48,639 nt of DNA from Bacteroidetes bacterium UBA2364. Its GTDB lineage: Bacteria; Bacteroidota; Rhodothermia; Rhodothermales; UBA2364. The stretch covers positions 85,671-134,309 of the forward strand of contig DDTM01000103.1 of the NCBI GenBank assembly GCA_002344075.1, given 5' to 3'. Position 1 is the first letter of the stretch. Each line of letters opens with the position of its first letter. Made by a program: the position numbers and the translations under genes. Below the pieces are notes generated by a model. It was not told the DNA's origin and searched no databases. It was given only the letters and a program-made list of their open reading frames with translations. Positions 24,909 to 34,225 of this stretch are shown piece by piece.

Positions 24909-26549
24909 ATGCAAAACGAAATTCATAAACAGCGTCTTTTCTTGGGCGCATGTTTATCATTGGTTGCTACTTCAGTATCATTTGCCGTTATTGGTGCGAG
25001 TATGGGGCCGCTTAAGACCCAATTTATGTTGTCTAACCTCCAAATTGGCATGATTGGTGGGGCGAACCTTTACGGATTTGCTATTACACAACTCATCTTT
25101 TCCCCCTTATGCGATACCCTTGGCATGAAGCGTCTGCTCCAACTGGCCTTTGTTGGTCATTTATTAGGCGCTTTAAGCATGATCTTTGCGGGCGGATTTG
25201 GCTTATTATATACCGGAGCGCTTCTCATTTCGATGGGCAATGGCTTGGTTGAGGCTGCCTGTAATCCCTTGGTAGTGGCTTTGTACCCAAATGATAAATC
25301 GGTAAAGTTGAATCAATTTCACGTTTGGTTTCCGGGTGGTATCGTGATTGGCGGCGTCTTGTCCTTCATCTTAGATCAGATTGGTATTACGGCTTGGCAG
25401 GTAAAAATTGGTTTGATTCTGGTCCCAACTGTGATTTATGCCTTTCTTATGTTCCGTGAAACGTTTCCTAAAACCGAAGCGTCGGCGGCGGGGGTTTCAC
25501 TCAGCGAGGCTTTTCGCGAAACATTGCGTGCACCAGTGGTGAGCGTTGGGCTGTTGATGGTGGGGATGGTCATTATGATGCTCAATAACATGGGCATCCT
25601 ACAAGTTGATGCCCATGTTGTAAACTGGCTTTTCCTTGGATCGTTGGTCATTTCGGTGGTAATGGGTATCATGGCTTGGTTTGCTGGGCGCAAACTGGAA
25701 GTATTGATGCTGGTGATGTTGATGGCAATGGCGATCACGGCTTCTTCTGAGTTGGGGCCAGGTCGGTGGGTTCCGGCTGTCTTAGAGTCCGGTGGAATGC
25801 ATGGGATTTTAGTCTTGGCATGGATCAACGGCTTAATGGCTATTCTACGCTATAATGCGGGTGCCTTTGTTCACCGTTTTTCACCAACTGGGACCTTGCT
25901 CATATCGGCTGTTCTTACGGTCGTGGGTTTGTACTGGCTAAGTACCGCAGCGTCTTTGGTGATGGTACTGCCTGCTGCGACTGTGTTTGCATTTGGCGTC
26001 TGTTTCTTCTGGCCCACCATGCTGGGATTTGTCTCGGAGCGCATACCCAAGTCCGGCGCATTTGGTTTGGGGCTTATGGGTGCCGTAGGAATGGCTGTTA
26101 CGGGGTTGTTTACTGCACCTCAGATGGGGGCTATCGCTGATCAATACCTGCACGAAAAACTGACGCCTACCGAAGTGATGACCGTGGTAAGCGAGGTCAA
26201 GTCCACATTTCCGGCATTGATAGATCAAGCTCAAGGCCCTATTAAGGATGAAGTTCGTAAAGCTTTGGACGATGCCGAGGCCGTGGAAAAGGCGTTTCAG
26301 GCAGAGGGGAAATTACCGGAAGGCACAACCGCCAGTGCGTTACGTGAAGTTATTGCACAAGGAGGAAACAGTGACGCTGCAACAAAAGCAAAAGCTGTTT
26401 TGAATCCTGCAGACAATTATGGAGGCAGAATGGCCTTCCGAGCGATTGTTCCTTTTACCGCTTTATTGATTATCGTTTTTGGCTTTTTGTACTGGCAGGA
26501 TAAGAAGAGTGGCGGCTATAAGGTGGAAAAACTTGCTACAACATCTTAA
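24909..26549 (+). CDS. MFS transporter with a large insertion before the last helix
   Basis: 546 aa. About 12 hydrophobic helices; N-terminal half with A-T-S-V-S-F-A-V-I-G and the loop motif D-T-L-G-M-K-R-L-L (the MFS loop 2-3 basic turn). A hydrophilic insertion of about 110 residues (roughly 410-515, T-P-T-E-V-M-T-V-V to A-D-N-Y-G-G-R) lies before the final helix and short tail. The next gene, a Gfo/Idh/MocA dehydrogenase, starts 12 bases downstream, so a sugar or polyol uptake role is likely by context. The preceding 131-base gap holds a short hairpin at 24855-24870. Confidence 0.85.
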   Translation: MQNEIHKQRLFLGACLSLVATSVSFAVIGASMGPLKTQFMLSNLQIGMIGGANLYGFAITQLIFSPLCDTLGMKRLLQLAFVGHLLGALSMIFAGGFGLLYTGALLISMGNGLVEAACNPLVVALYPNDKSVKLNQFHVWFPGGIVIGGVLSFILDQIGITAWQVKIGLILVPTVIYAFLMFRETFPKTEASAAGVSLSEAFRETLRAPVVSVGLLMVGMVIMMLNNMGILQVDAHVVNWLFLGSLVISVVMGIMAWFAGRKLEVLMLVMLMAMAITASSELGPGRWVPAVLESGGMHGILVLAWINGLMAILRYNAGAFVHRFSPTGTLLISAVLTVVGLYWLSTAASLVMVLPAATVFAFGVCFFWPTMLGFVSERIPKSGAFGLGLMGAVGMAVTGLFTAPQMGAIADQYLHEKLTPTEVMTVVSEVKSTFPALIDQAQGPIKDEVRKALDDAEAVEKAFQAEGKLPEGTTASALREVIAQGGNSDAATKAKAVLNPADNYGGRMAFRAIVPFTALLIIVFGFLYWQDKKSGGYKVEKLATTS

Positions 26550-26561
26550 CCTTTAGAAATT

Positions 26562-27725
26562 ATGAATAAGAGGCTTGAAAGGAAAATCCGTTACGGCATG
26601 GTGGGCGGTGGCCCCGGCTCGTTCATTGGAAATGTCCACAGAATGGCTGCAGCCTTAGATGGTGAAATCGAATTGGTAGCAGGCGCCTTTTCTTCTGACC
26701 CGGAAAAATCCCGACAACGTGGCGAGGAGTGGTTTTTAGACCCCAATCGGGTCTATGGCTCATATCAGGAAATGGCCGAAAAAGAATCATCGTTGCCCCT
26801 ATCGGAGCGTTTAGATTTTATATCTATTGTGACACCCAATCATACTCACTACGAAATTGCTAAAACATTTGTGAATGCAAACTTCAATGTGATCTGTGAT
26901 AAACCCATGGTAAATACCGTAGCCGAGGCCGAAGAATTGGTAAACCTTGTAAGGGAGAAGAACCAGTATTTTTGTGTTACACACAACTACGTGGGATACC
27001 CAATGGTGAAGGAAGCACGGCACTTGGTACGCCGAGGGAAAGTGGGGAATGTACGGAAAGTGGTGGTGGAGTATCAGCAAGGTTGGCTTGCCAACTTGAT
27101 AGAAGCTACTGGATCTAAACAGGCTATATGGCGCACCGATCCTCAGCAGGCGGGCGTGTCGTCTTGTATTGGAGACATTGGTAGTCATGCCGAAAACTTG
27201 GTCGAGTATATAACGGGTCTCAAAATTAAATCGGTATTTGCAGATTTAACCACGTTTGTTGAAGGCCGGTTATTGGAAGACGATGCCAGTGTGTTACTCC
27301 GTTTTAATAATGGTGCCAAAGGGGTGTTATTGGCTTCTCAGATATGTGTAGGGGAAGAAAACAACCTGAATATTCGGGTTTATGGAGACTTGGGTAGTCT
27401 TGAATGGCATCAAGAAGAACCCAATAAACTATGGATAAAATATTCAGATCGCCCCTCCGAACTGATTCGACGCGGAAATGATTACGTGGGAGGTTATAAT
27501 ACTTCGTATTTTACCCGCCTTCCAGCTGGCCATCCAGAAGCCTTTATCGAGGCTTTTGCCAATCTTTATCGCTCATTTGCCCGAACAATCCGGGCATGGC
27601 ATGAATCCCGTGTCCCAGAACTTAAAGACTTTGATTACCCAAAGGTAGAGGATGGCTGTCGTGGGGTGATCTTTATCCACAAAGTGATTGAATCGGGCAA
27701 AACGGGCAAATGGGTTGATCTGTAA
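26562..27725 (+). CDS. Gfo/Idh/MocA family oxidoreductase
   Basis: 387 aa. The N-terminal NAD(P) Rossmann fold has G-M-V-G-G-G-P-G-S-F-I-G near residue 13, S-I-V-T-P-N-H near 87 and the catalytic-lysine motif as C-D-K-P-M (usual form E-K-P). The C-terminal half has the family beta-sheet (G-D-I-G-S-H-A-E-N). These enzymes oxidise or isomerise sugars, inositols and sugar derivatives. It is in an operon with the MFS transporter and is followed by a terminator at 27732, so the two genes form a closed unit for uptake and first oxidation of an unknown polyol or sugar. Confidence 0.88.
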   Translation: MNKRLERKIRYGMVGGGPGSFIGNVHRMAAALDGEIELVAGAFSSDPEKSRQRGEEWFLDPNRVYGSYQEMAEKESSLPLSERLDFISIVTPNHTHYEIAKTFVNANFNVICDKPMVNTVAEAEELVNLVREKNQYFCVTHNYVGYPMVKEARHLVRRGKVGNVRKVVVEYQQGWLANLIEATGSKQAIWRTDPQQAGVSSCIGDIGSHAENLVEYITGLKIKSVFADLTTFVEGRLLEDDASVLLRFNNGAKGVLLASQICVGEENNLNIRVYGDLGSLEWHQEEPNKLWIKYSDRPSELIRRGNDYVGGYNTSYFTRLPAGHPEAFIEAFANLYRSFARTIRAWHESRVPELKDFDYPKVEDGCRGVIFIHKVIESGKTGKWVDL

Positions 27726-27731
27726 CCTTCT

Positions 27732-27763
27732 GGAGTATTCGAGAGAATGCTCCAATTCTTTTT
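27732..27763 (+). terminator. Rho-independent terminator after the MFS/dehydrogenase operon
   Basis: A 9-bp stem (27732-27740 with 27745-27753, GGAGTATTC arm, one G-U pair) is capped by a GAGA tetraloop. It is followed by AATTCTTTTTAT and starts 7 bases after the stop. Confidence 0.8.
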
Positions 27764-27815
27764 ATGCCAAAGGCGTGCTTCTTGTTAAGACCTTGTTTGT
27801 AATGAATGAAAAGGC

Positions 27816-27845
27816 TTGCATGAATTCGACTTTTGCAATACTTTG
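27816..27845 (+). promoter_or_regulatory. Candidate promoter of the transhydrogenase operon
   Basis: TTG at 27816-27818 and TACTTTG at 27839-27845 are 20 bases apart, near the Bacteroidota pattern TTTG-N(17-23)-TAnnTTTG (one base short in the -7 box). It lies 41 bases before the ATG at 27887. Confidence 0.3.
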
Positions 27846-27886
27846 AAAACTTAAAAACAGCTACATAGATACTACCGAATAATTAT

Positions 27887-29008
27887 ATGGTCATTGGTGT
27901 CCCAAAAGAAACCGCTGGCGGCGAAACAAGGGTAGCCCAAACCCCTGAAACCGTTGCCAAACTCAAAAAACAAGGCTTTGACGTTATCGTGGAGTGCGGA
28001 GCCGGAGCAAATAGCTATTTTCCGGATGACGCTTACGAACAGGCAGGTGCCTCTCTTGGTACGGCAGATCAGGCCCTTGGGGCTGATTTTGTTACGAAGG
28101 TAGCAGCGCCTACTATAGCAGAGCTGGTCAAAATGAAAAATGGTGCAGGGCTTATTTCCTTCTTGCGTCCGCTCGATGATCTGGAAACTATCCGGGAATT
28201 GGCCGCAAAAGGCATTACAGCCTATGCAATGGAATTGGTACCTCGCTCCACAAAAGCACAAAAAATGGATGCCCTCTCTGCAATGGCTTCTATTGCCGGA
28301 TACAAAGCCGTCTTGCTCGCGGCAGAAGTGCTTCCACGCTTTTTTCCATTACTAACCACGGCTGCAGGAACCATTAAACCTGCCAGTGTATTGGTGCTTG
28401 GAGCAGGCGTGGCCGGGCTTCAGGCACTCGCTACCGCCCGACGTTTGGGAGCCGTTACTTCGGCTTATGATGTGCGAGCTGCCGCCGCCGAAGAAGCCAA
28501 ATCCCTTGGTGCCAAATTTATTGAATTGGATTTAGATACCACCGATGCCGCTGCTTCTGGAGGCTATGCCGCTGCACTAAGTTCCGATCGCGCTGAGCGA
28601 CAGGTACAATTGCTTGCAGGACATATTTCCAAGATGGACGTTGTTATTACAACAGCCCTGATTCCTGGACGTAAAGCACCCTTGCTTATCTCGGAAGAAG
28701 CCGTTAAAGGCATGATTCCGGGTTCTGTTATTGTGGATATTGCTGCACCCAATGGTGGAAATTGTGCATTAACCGTACCCGGCGAAACCGTTATCCGGCA
28801 TGGAGTCACGATTATTGGCTCTATGAACCTTCCTGCTGGAATGCCTTTCCACGCCAGTCAACTCTATGCCCGTACCGTTCTTGCTGGCGTGGGAGAACTC
28901 GTGAAAGACGGGGCATTCCGCTTAGATCTTGAGGACGAAATTATCAAAGGCTGCTGCATCACGCACAATGGTCAGGTGGTACACGATCGGGTAAAAAGTC
29001 TTCTATGA
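27887..29008 (+). CDS. pntAA: NAD(P) transhydrogenase subunit alpha, part 1 (NAD-binding domain I)
   Basis: 373 aa. It begins V-I-G-V-P-K-E, followed by R-V-A-Q-T-P-E-T-V. R-S-T-K-A-Q-K-M-D-A-L-S-A-M and the Rossmann motif V-L-G-A-G-V-A-G-L-Q-A-L-A-T-A near 168-182 identify domain I, which binds NAD(H). It is a cytoplasmic partner of the proton-translocating transhydrogenase, which makes NADPH from NADH using the proton gradient. The alpha chain is split into two genes here, as in Rhodospirillum and many Bacteroidota. The next gene starts 24 bases on. Confidence 0.95.
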   Translation: MVIGVPKETAGGETRVAQTPETVAKLKKQGFDVIVECGAGANSYFPDDAYEQAGASLGTADQALGADFVTKVAAPTIAELVKMKNGAGLISFLRPLDDLETIRELAAKGITAYAMELVPRSTKAQKMDALSAMASIAGYKAVLLAAEVLPRFFPLLTTAAGTIKPASVLVLGAGVAGLQALATARRLGAVTSAYDVRAAAAEEAKSLGAKFIELDLDTTDAAASGGYAAALSSDRAERQVQLLAGHISKMDVVITTALIPGRKAPLLISEEAVKGMIPGSVIVDIAAPNGGNCALTVPGETVIRHGVTIIGSMNLPAGMPFHASQLYARTVLAGVGELVKDGAFRLDLEDEIIKGCCITHNGQVVHDRVKSLL

Positions 29009-29032
29009 ACCCCTTAAAAACCTTAACAGATT

Positions 29033-29323
29033 ATGGAATTAAATGGACTTGTCACCCTGATTGTGGTGTTTACTTTAGCCTCTTTTGTTGGAAAAGAACT
29101 GATTGGTAAAGTACCTACCATGTTGCATACACCCCTTACATCGGGTGCAAATGCGGTTTCTGGTATCACCGTCATTGGTGCATTAATTGCAACCGGAATG
29201 GTCTCCAGTCCTATTACAAAATGGATTGGATTTGCGGCCCTCATTTTTGCAATGATCAACGTAGTAGGGGGCTATATGGTGACAGACCGTATGTTAGAAA
29301 TGTTTAAAAAGAAAGAGGACTAA
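29033..29323 (+). CDS. pntAB: NAD(P) transhydrogenase subunit alpha, part 2 (membrane domain)
   Basis: 96 aa with three hydrophobic segments. The typical G-K-V-P-T-M-L-H-T-P-L-T-S-G-A-N-A-V-S-G-I motif is at about 24-46. It forms the alpha half of membrane domain II. It lies between pntAA and pntB; a 147-base gap without a clear terminator separates it from pntB. Confidence 0.93.
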   Translation: MELNGLVTLIVVFTLASFVGKELIGKVPTMLHTPLTSGANAVSGITVIGALIATGMVSSPITKWIGFAALIFAMINVVGGYMVTDRMLEMFKKKED

Positions 29324-29470
29324 ATACAGGCCAAATGGGTTCTAAGAGGCTTGGTTTTGTCAATATAACTTGTTTTGGATGTAAAATCTAATGATGACCA
29401 TCAAGCCTGCTATGCCTAACCCAATGAGTCGCTCTTTAATTTGATATTCAATTTTTTGAAAAATACCCTT

Positions 29471-30892
29471 ATGTCAGACCTAAAACTGGCCCTTATTAAT
29501 CTCGTTTACCTTGTTGCGGCATCCCTCTTTATTATGGGGCTAAAAAAGCTGGGCAGTCCGGTAACTGCACGAGGTGGTAATCAACTTTCGGCTGTTGGTA
29601 TGTTGATTGCAATCGTGGCGACGCTGTTTTATCAACAAATCTTGAACCCTGTTGAAATGATCGTGGGGCTGTTGATTGGTGCGGTGATTGGACTATATTT
29701 GGCGAAAACCGTAAAAATGACGGGAATGCCAGAAATGGTAGCGCTTTTAAATGCGTCGGGAGGAGTTGCCTCCTCTCTGGTAGCCGTCGCGGAGGTAGAA
29801 CGGTATGCATCTATTGGACAAGGGATTCCTCCATTGGATACATTCATCGTTATCCTTACCATCTTGATTGGTACAGTGACGTTTTCGGGTAGCATCATTG
29901 CATGGGGTAAGTTAAGCACCAAAATGTCTGGAAATCCCATTCTCTTTCCAGGTATTCGGGTCTTAACCTTGCTTATGTTCCTTGGTGTGGTTGGCTGTTT
30001 GGTCTATATGTATCAAGGAATGGCCACGTTTACGGTGGATCAAACTCCTGTATTATATGCCGCCATTCTGGCCAATGTGTTTGCGTTTGCTTTGGGTATT
30101 TTATTGGTGATCCCGATTGGTGGCGCTGATATGCCCGTGGTAATTGCTTTGTTTAATTCGTACTCTGGTCTTGCTGGGGCTGCTTCTGGTTTTCTTATTA
30201 AAAATGATGCCCTAATTATTGCAGGCGCGTTGGTGGGGGCTTCGGGTATTATTCTTACCAAAGTGATGTGTGATGCGATGAATCGCTCGTGGCTAAATGT
30301 CTTACTTGGTGGATTTGGTGGAGACAGCGCTGCAACAGGTAGCCGCGATTTCTCCCAGGCAACGGTAAAACAAACCACAGCCGACGATGCCGCCATCCTA
30401 ATGAGCTATGCCCAAAAGGTGATTGTCGTGCCAGGCTATGGTTTGGCGGTTTCTCAAGCCCAACACCAAGTACGTGAATTAGCAGATTTGCTTCATGAAA
30501 AAGGAGTAGAGGTGAAATTTGCCATACACCCTGTTGCTGGTCGGATGCCTGGACATATGAACGTTCTGCTTGCTGAAGCCAATGTGTCTTATGATTTATT
30601 GGTGGACATGGACGACATTAATCCGGAATTTGAACAAACGGACGTGGTACTCATCGTGGGTGCAAACGATGTGGTGAATCCGGCTGCCAAAAATGATCCT
30701 TCCAGCCCAATTTATGGGATGCCGATTTTGGACGTAGATAAGGCCAAAAACACCATCGTGATGAAACGTTCGATGAAGGCAGGCTATGCGGGCATCGAAA
30801 ATGAATTGTTCTTCTCTCCTAAAAATGCCATGCTTTTCGGAGATGCAAAAGCCACCCTTTCAGCATTGATTTCAGAAGTAAAGGCTGTCTAA
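29471..30892 (+). CDS. pntB: NAD(P) transhydrogenase subunit beta
   Basis: 473 aa from ATG 29471; a TTG at 29441 would add 10 residues (I-F-N-F-L-K-N-T-L-M) with no support. The N-terminal 260 residues are multi-helix membrane domain II, with the conserved H-/S-rich helices. The C-terminal domain III binds NADP(H): V-P-G-Y-G-L-A-V-S-Q-A-Q-H near 330, D-M-D-D-I-N and V-G-A-N-D-V-V-N-P-A-A near 410. It completes the transhydrogenase. A strong terminator follows at 30915. Confidence 0.95.
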   Translation: MSDLKLALINLVYLVAASLFIMGLKKLGSPVTARGGNQLSAVGMLIAIVATLFYQQILNPVEMIVGLLIGAVIGLYLAKTVKMTGMPEMVALLNASGGVASSLVAVAEVERYASIGQGIPPLDTFIVILTILIGTVTFSGSIIAWGKLSTKMSGNPILFPGIRVLTLLMFLGVVGCLVYMYQGMATFTVDQTPVLYAAILANVFAFALGILLVIPIGGADMPVVIALFNSYSGLAGAASGFLIKNDALIIAGALVGASGIILTKVMCDAMNRSWLNVLLGGFGGDSAATGSRDFSQATVKQTTADDAAILMSYAQKVIVVPGYGLAVSQAQHQVRELADLLHEKGVEVKFAIHPVAGRMPGHMNVLLAEANVSYDLLVDMDDINPEFEQTDVVLIVGANDVVNPAAKNDPSSPIYGMPILDVDKAKNTIVMKRSMKAGYAGIENELFFSPKNAMLFGDAKATLSALISEVKAV

Positions 30893-30914
30893 GAGGGCGA
30901 AAGGTTTCTTATCC

Positions 30915-30948
30915 AAAAGGCCGGCCTTTTAGGAGTCCGGCCTTTTTT
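30915..30948 (+). terminator. Rho-independent terminator of the pnt operon
   Basis: A 10-bp stem (30915-30924 with 30937-30946, AAAAGGCCGG arm) has a 12-base loop and continues into a run of six T. It starts 22 bases after the pntB stop. Confidence 0.88.
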
Positions 30949-31072
30949 AGGAGGAAAACGTATAACGGATCAGATCCCATTAAACAACTTATTCATGGAC
31001 GCATACAAAAATCTTCATTTGCAAAAAACAAAAATATAACATCGTTAAACCTGATATACACAAGCAAAAGGC

Positions 31073-31093
31073 CAGAACTATAAATCAGTCCTG
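31073..31093 (-). terminator. Possible terminator of the membrane-protein gene at 31103
   Basis: A 7-bp stem with one G-U pair (31073-31079 with 31087-31093) is flanked by a second, outer AAGCAA/TTGCTT pairing. It lies 10 bases past the stop on the minus strand. The T-tract is weak. Confidence 0.35.
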
Positions 31094-31102
31094 ATCTTGC
31101 TT

Positions 31103-31600
31103 TTATGTTATATCTACTTTTTCCCCTAATGCATCTTCCACAAAATGATGTAGAAGAAATGTTTGCTCGGCGCCAAGTTTTTGCCCGTATTGACTAAAGA
31201 GGTATAAAAGCAGTGCGGCCACCAATAAGGCCGGATAAACCCACAACATAGCCGGAAATATTTTCAATAAAAAGGCTGTGATCACATAGCCAGTGAGGAA
31301 AAAAAGCGAAAATCCAATTATTCCATACCCAACCGCGAAAACTTGCCATACATCCTGACTGGGCCCGTAAAGCCCATGAATGATCGTCCCTTTTTCATGA
31401 GGATCGAAGTTGAGGTCGAGTTGTGGCGACCAAAAATGGTATTCCGGGCCTTGCGGAATCTTTAGTAGAATGTGATCTTTATAGCGTAGCCCTTCAATTT
31501 GCTTTGTCTGGTCCAGTTTTTCGTAGATCCGTTCTTGGAGGGCTTGGGGCTGAAGAGGTGAAATGGCTTTAATTTTGGGACGAATACGAATGCTGGTCAT
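31103..31600 (-). CDS. Membrane protein of unknown function (165 aa)
   Basis: A soluble N-terminal domain of about 88 residues (beta-rich, with Y-H-F-W-S-P-Q-L-D-L-N-F and G-T-I-I-H-G-L-Y-G-P) is followed by two membrane helices (about 90-112 and 117-137). A short C-terminal tail has acidic and His residues. I do not recognise a named family. It is divergent from the gene at 31845 with a 244-base gap. The composition is convincingly protein-like and the codon use matches the neighbours. Confidence 0.65.
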   Translation of the reverse strand: MTSIRIRPKIKAISPLQPQALQERIYEKLDQTKQIEGLRYKDHILLKIPQGPEYHFWSPQLDLNFDPHEKGTIIHGLYGPSQDVWQVFAVGYGIIGFSLFFLTGYVITAFLLKIFPAMLWVYPALLVAALLLYLFSQYGQKLGAEQTFLLHHFVEDALGEKVDIT

Positions 31601-31844
31601 ATTTTGTGTAATTTGTAGGTAACAAAATGTTGGGATAAGGTGAATTTAAAGATAGTGTGCAGTATAACTTTTCGCAAGAGGCTTCTGAAAATTGTTTCTT
31701 TGCGCGAATCTTGCATCCACCGACTGAAGACTGGGGTGTGGGACTGCTTGGGCTAAGTTCAATTGAAGTGCTTAAAAGATTTGCAACTTGCTTTGCGGAT
31801 TGTGGTATATACTTTTATCTCAATCACCCTTTTATCGTACAAAA

Positions 31845-33485
31845 ATGAAAAAACTTAAACCCTTTATCTGGATCACTCTTGTTGGGCTGGTTCTTGTATT
31901 TTTTAATATGCCGGTATTCAACTATGGATATTACGGTTTACCATTCCTGCTCCTATTGCTCACCTTATTGTGGATGGTGGTCACCTTCCCGGCTTCCAGT
32001 TTGAAAATGGAAGGGAAAGAGTTACGATTTGAGAAAAACACGAAATTCAGTAAAACCCCATTCTGGGTAGTACTGGGCTTGGCCTTCTATGTAGTGGTAT
32101 TGCCCTTTATTACCAGTTCCCCAATGTTTCATAGTAGGAGCTATCGCAACCTGATTGGCAGTGTTAAAACAGGGTCTAATTTGTCTCAGCACATGGCGCC
32201 CATTTCGCTGGAAAAAATCCGCGTGGTGGACCAATCTTTGGCTTCGCTTTTAGGAGACAAGGTATTGGGAGCACAGCCAGCGCTTGGTAGCCAAGTGGAA
32301 GTGGGAACTTTTAATATTCAAAAAGTACGTGACGAATTATACTGGGTCGCGCCTTTGGTACATTCTGGTTTCTTTAAATGGATGAGTAACCGAGAGGGTA
32401 CCCCCGGTTATGTGATGGTTTCTGCCACGAACGAGCGTGATGTGAAATTGGTTCAAAAGATGGGTTCGGAGGATGTGCGCATCAAAATACAGCAAAATGC
32501 TTATTTTTTTGATGACTTAGAACGTCATTTGTATTTTAGTGGTCATATTACACACGGACTTACGGACTACTCTTTTGAGATTGATGACAATGGTCGCCCA
32601 TTTTGGGTGATTTCTAAATATGCAAAACGTATTGGTTTTTCAGGGGAAGATGTGTTTGGTATTTTGGTCGTGGATGCGAAGACCGGGCAAATCTCGGAGT
32701 ACGATATCACGAATGCACCCAAATGGGTAGATCGTATTCAACCTCAAGATTTTGTAATGCAGCAACTCAATGACTGGGGCGAATATGTGAATGGTTATTG
32801 GAATTTTTCCAACGAGAACAAACTTCAGGCCACAGAGTCGCCATTGTTGGTGTATGGTGAAGACAATAAGTCTTATTGGTACACGGGTCTAACCTCGGTC
32901 GGGCGGGATGAGTCCACGAATGGCTTTGTACTGGTAGATACCCGCACGAAAAAAGCCCACTGGTATCGTCAGAGTGGTGCAACCGAATTCGCGGCTCAGA
33001 ACTCGGCAGTGGGCAAGGTGCAAGAAAAAGGATATTCGGCCTCGCAACCCATTCCATACAATATCAACAATATTCCGACTTATGTGATGACCTTGAAGGA
33101 CAATGGCGGCTTGGTGAAAATGCATGCCATGGTTGCAATCGGAGATTATACCATTGTAGGAACAGGTAATTCCCTCCGAGAATCATTGATGGCTTACAAG
33201 AGTGCCTACAATATGGCGGGTAATAAGATCAATCCGGAGTCTATTAGCAACCGATCGGTAACCAAATCGGTTCTTACCCGAATTAGCAGTGACATCAAAA
33301 ATGGAAATAGTTTTTATTATTTCACCGTAAAGGATTTGAATCGAATCTTTGTGGGTTCTTCACAACTGTCCAACGAGTTGCCCATTTCTGTTCCGGGAGA
33401 CAGTGTGGAGATTAGTTTTGATAACGATGCGCAGGAGATTGTAGACGTTGTTTCGTTCAACAACAAAAAGCTGGGCAAGCAATAA
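31845..33485 (+). CDS. Conserved membrane-anchored protein of unknown function (546 aa)
   Basis: Started at ATG 31845, giving M-K-K-L-K-P-F-I-W; an in-frame ATG at 31788 would add 19 unlikely residues. Three hydrophobic segments fall in the first 95 residues. A large domain of about 450 residues follows, rich in aromatic beta strands: I-G-F-S-G-E-D-V-F-G-I-L-V-V-D, W-V-D-R-I-Q-P, a S-G-A-T-E-F-A-A-Q-N-S-A-V-G motif and I-P-T-Y-V-M-T-L-K-D. This pattern looks like an uncharacterised family also seen in Firmicutes, but I cannot name it. The side of the membrane is uncertain. A bidirectional terminator follows at 33510. Confidence 0.7.
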   Translation: MKKLKPFIWITLVGLVLVFFNMPVFNYGYYGLPFLLLLLTLLWMVVTFPASSLKMEGKELRFEKNTKFSKTPFWVVLGLAFYVVVLPFITSSPMFHSRSYRNLIGSVKTGSNLSQHMAPISLEKIRVVDQSLASLLGDKVLGAQPALGSQVEVGTFNIQKVRDELYWVAPLVHSGFFKWMSNREGTPGYVMVSATNERDVKLVQKMGSEDVRIKIQQNAYFFDDLERHLYFSGHITHGLTDYSFEIDDNGRPFWVISKYAKRIGFSGEDVFGILVVDAKTGQISEYDITNAPKWVDRIQPQDFVMQQLNDWGEYVNGYWNFSNENKLQATESPLLVYGEDNKSYWYTGLTSVGRDESTNGFVLVDTRTKKAHWYRQSGATEFAAQNSAVGKVQEKGYSASQPIPYNINNIPTYVMTLKDNGGLVKMHAMVAIGDYTIVGTGNSLRESLMAYKSAYNMAGNKINPESISNRSVTKSVLTRISSDIKNGNSFYYFTVKDLNRIFVGSSQLSNELPISVPGDSVEISFDNDAQEIVDVVSFNNKKLGKQ

Positions 33486-33509
33486 TTGGTGCTACTGTAC
33501 CGAAGTATA

Positions 33510-33545
33510 AAGAATGGCCGGGTATTTGGGTATCCGGCCATTCTT
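33510..33545. terminator. Bidirectional terminator between convergent genes
   Basis: A perfect 12-bp stem (33510-33521 with 33534-33545, AAGAATGGCCGG arm) has a 12-base loop, with A/T-rich flanks on both sides. It sits in the 65-base gap between genes ending at 33485 (+) and 33551 (-). Confidence 0.75.
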
Positions 33546-33550
33546 ATTGG

Positions 33551-34225
33551 TTATTTCTTCGGAATTTTGGTTTCCACCCTTCGGATTGCGGCCTCCATTT
33601 TTGAAAAGGAGACATCCGGATCCAACTGTTCTTCACCACTAAAGTCGCCATAAATTGTTAAAACCATCGTGGGCGTCCCCGGAATATCAACAGCATTTGC
33701 CAGCCGAATATCGGTAATAATTAAGGGGGCCATTACGTCCCGCGCCATGCAATCTTTAAAAGCTAGCAGCGGAATTTTTAGCGACCGGGCATATTCCTCC
33801 ATTTTAGGTAATGGGTTTTGTAACCTGCGCCAATCGGCCTGTTGGTTAAATAATTTGCCCATCATACCTTCAAATCCGGCCCGTCCTGCAATTCCTCCCG
33901 CACAATAGGCGGCTTCGGCGCCATGAAATCCGCGCATCAGCCTTGGTATGACATAAGCCCGGAAGATGAAGTTGGCTTTTCCTGTTTTAATAAATTGATT
34001 CTTAAGCGAATCTAATCGGGTTTCATAGAACCACTTACAATCCGGGCATGCAAAGTCAGCAAATTCATTGATATAAACCTTGGTGGTATCATTGCCATAC
34101 ATGCGTGCCAAGTCGGCTTTTCGGATTAATTCTCGGTCTTTTGCGAACGGGTCGGTGTTGCCCGTTTGTGCCAAAACCGAAAGGGGGAATAAGAAACAGC
34201 ATAGAAGGAATAAACGTTTTTGCAT
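33551..34225 (-). CDS. Exported DsbA-like thioredoxin-fold protein
   Basis: 224 aa from ATG 34225, which gives a clean signal peptide (M-Q-K-R-L-F-L-L-C-C-F-L-F ending L-A-Q). Longer in-frame starts up to 34378 would bury the signal. The active site is C-P-D-C in F-A-D-F-A-C-P-D-C near residue 55. The helical insertion contains two further Cys (Y-C-A-G-G, K-D-C-M-A), and the cis-Pro loop is G-T-P-T-M-V-L. This is the DsbA/DsbC-like 'Thioredoxin_4' type, acting on disulfides in the periplasm. It is divergent from the fatty-acid-hydroxylase gene. The oxidising or reducing direction cannot be told. Confidence 0.85.
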   Translation of the reverse strand: MQKRLFLLCCFLFPLSVLAQTGNTDPFAKDRELIRKADLARMYGNDTTKVYINEFADFACPDCKWFYETRLDSLKNQFIKTGKANFIFRAYVIPRLMRGFHGAEAAYCAGGIAGRAGFEGMMGKLFNQQADWRRLQNPLPKMEEYARSLKIPLLAFKDCMARDVMAPLIITDIRLANAVDIPGTPTMVLTIYGDFSGEEQLDPDVSFSKMEAAIRRVETKIPKK

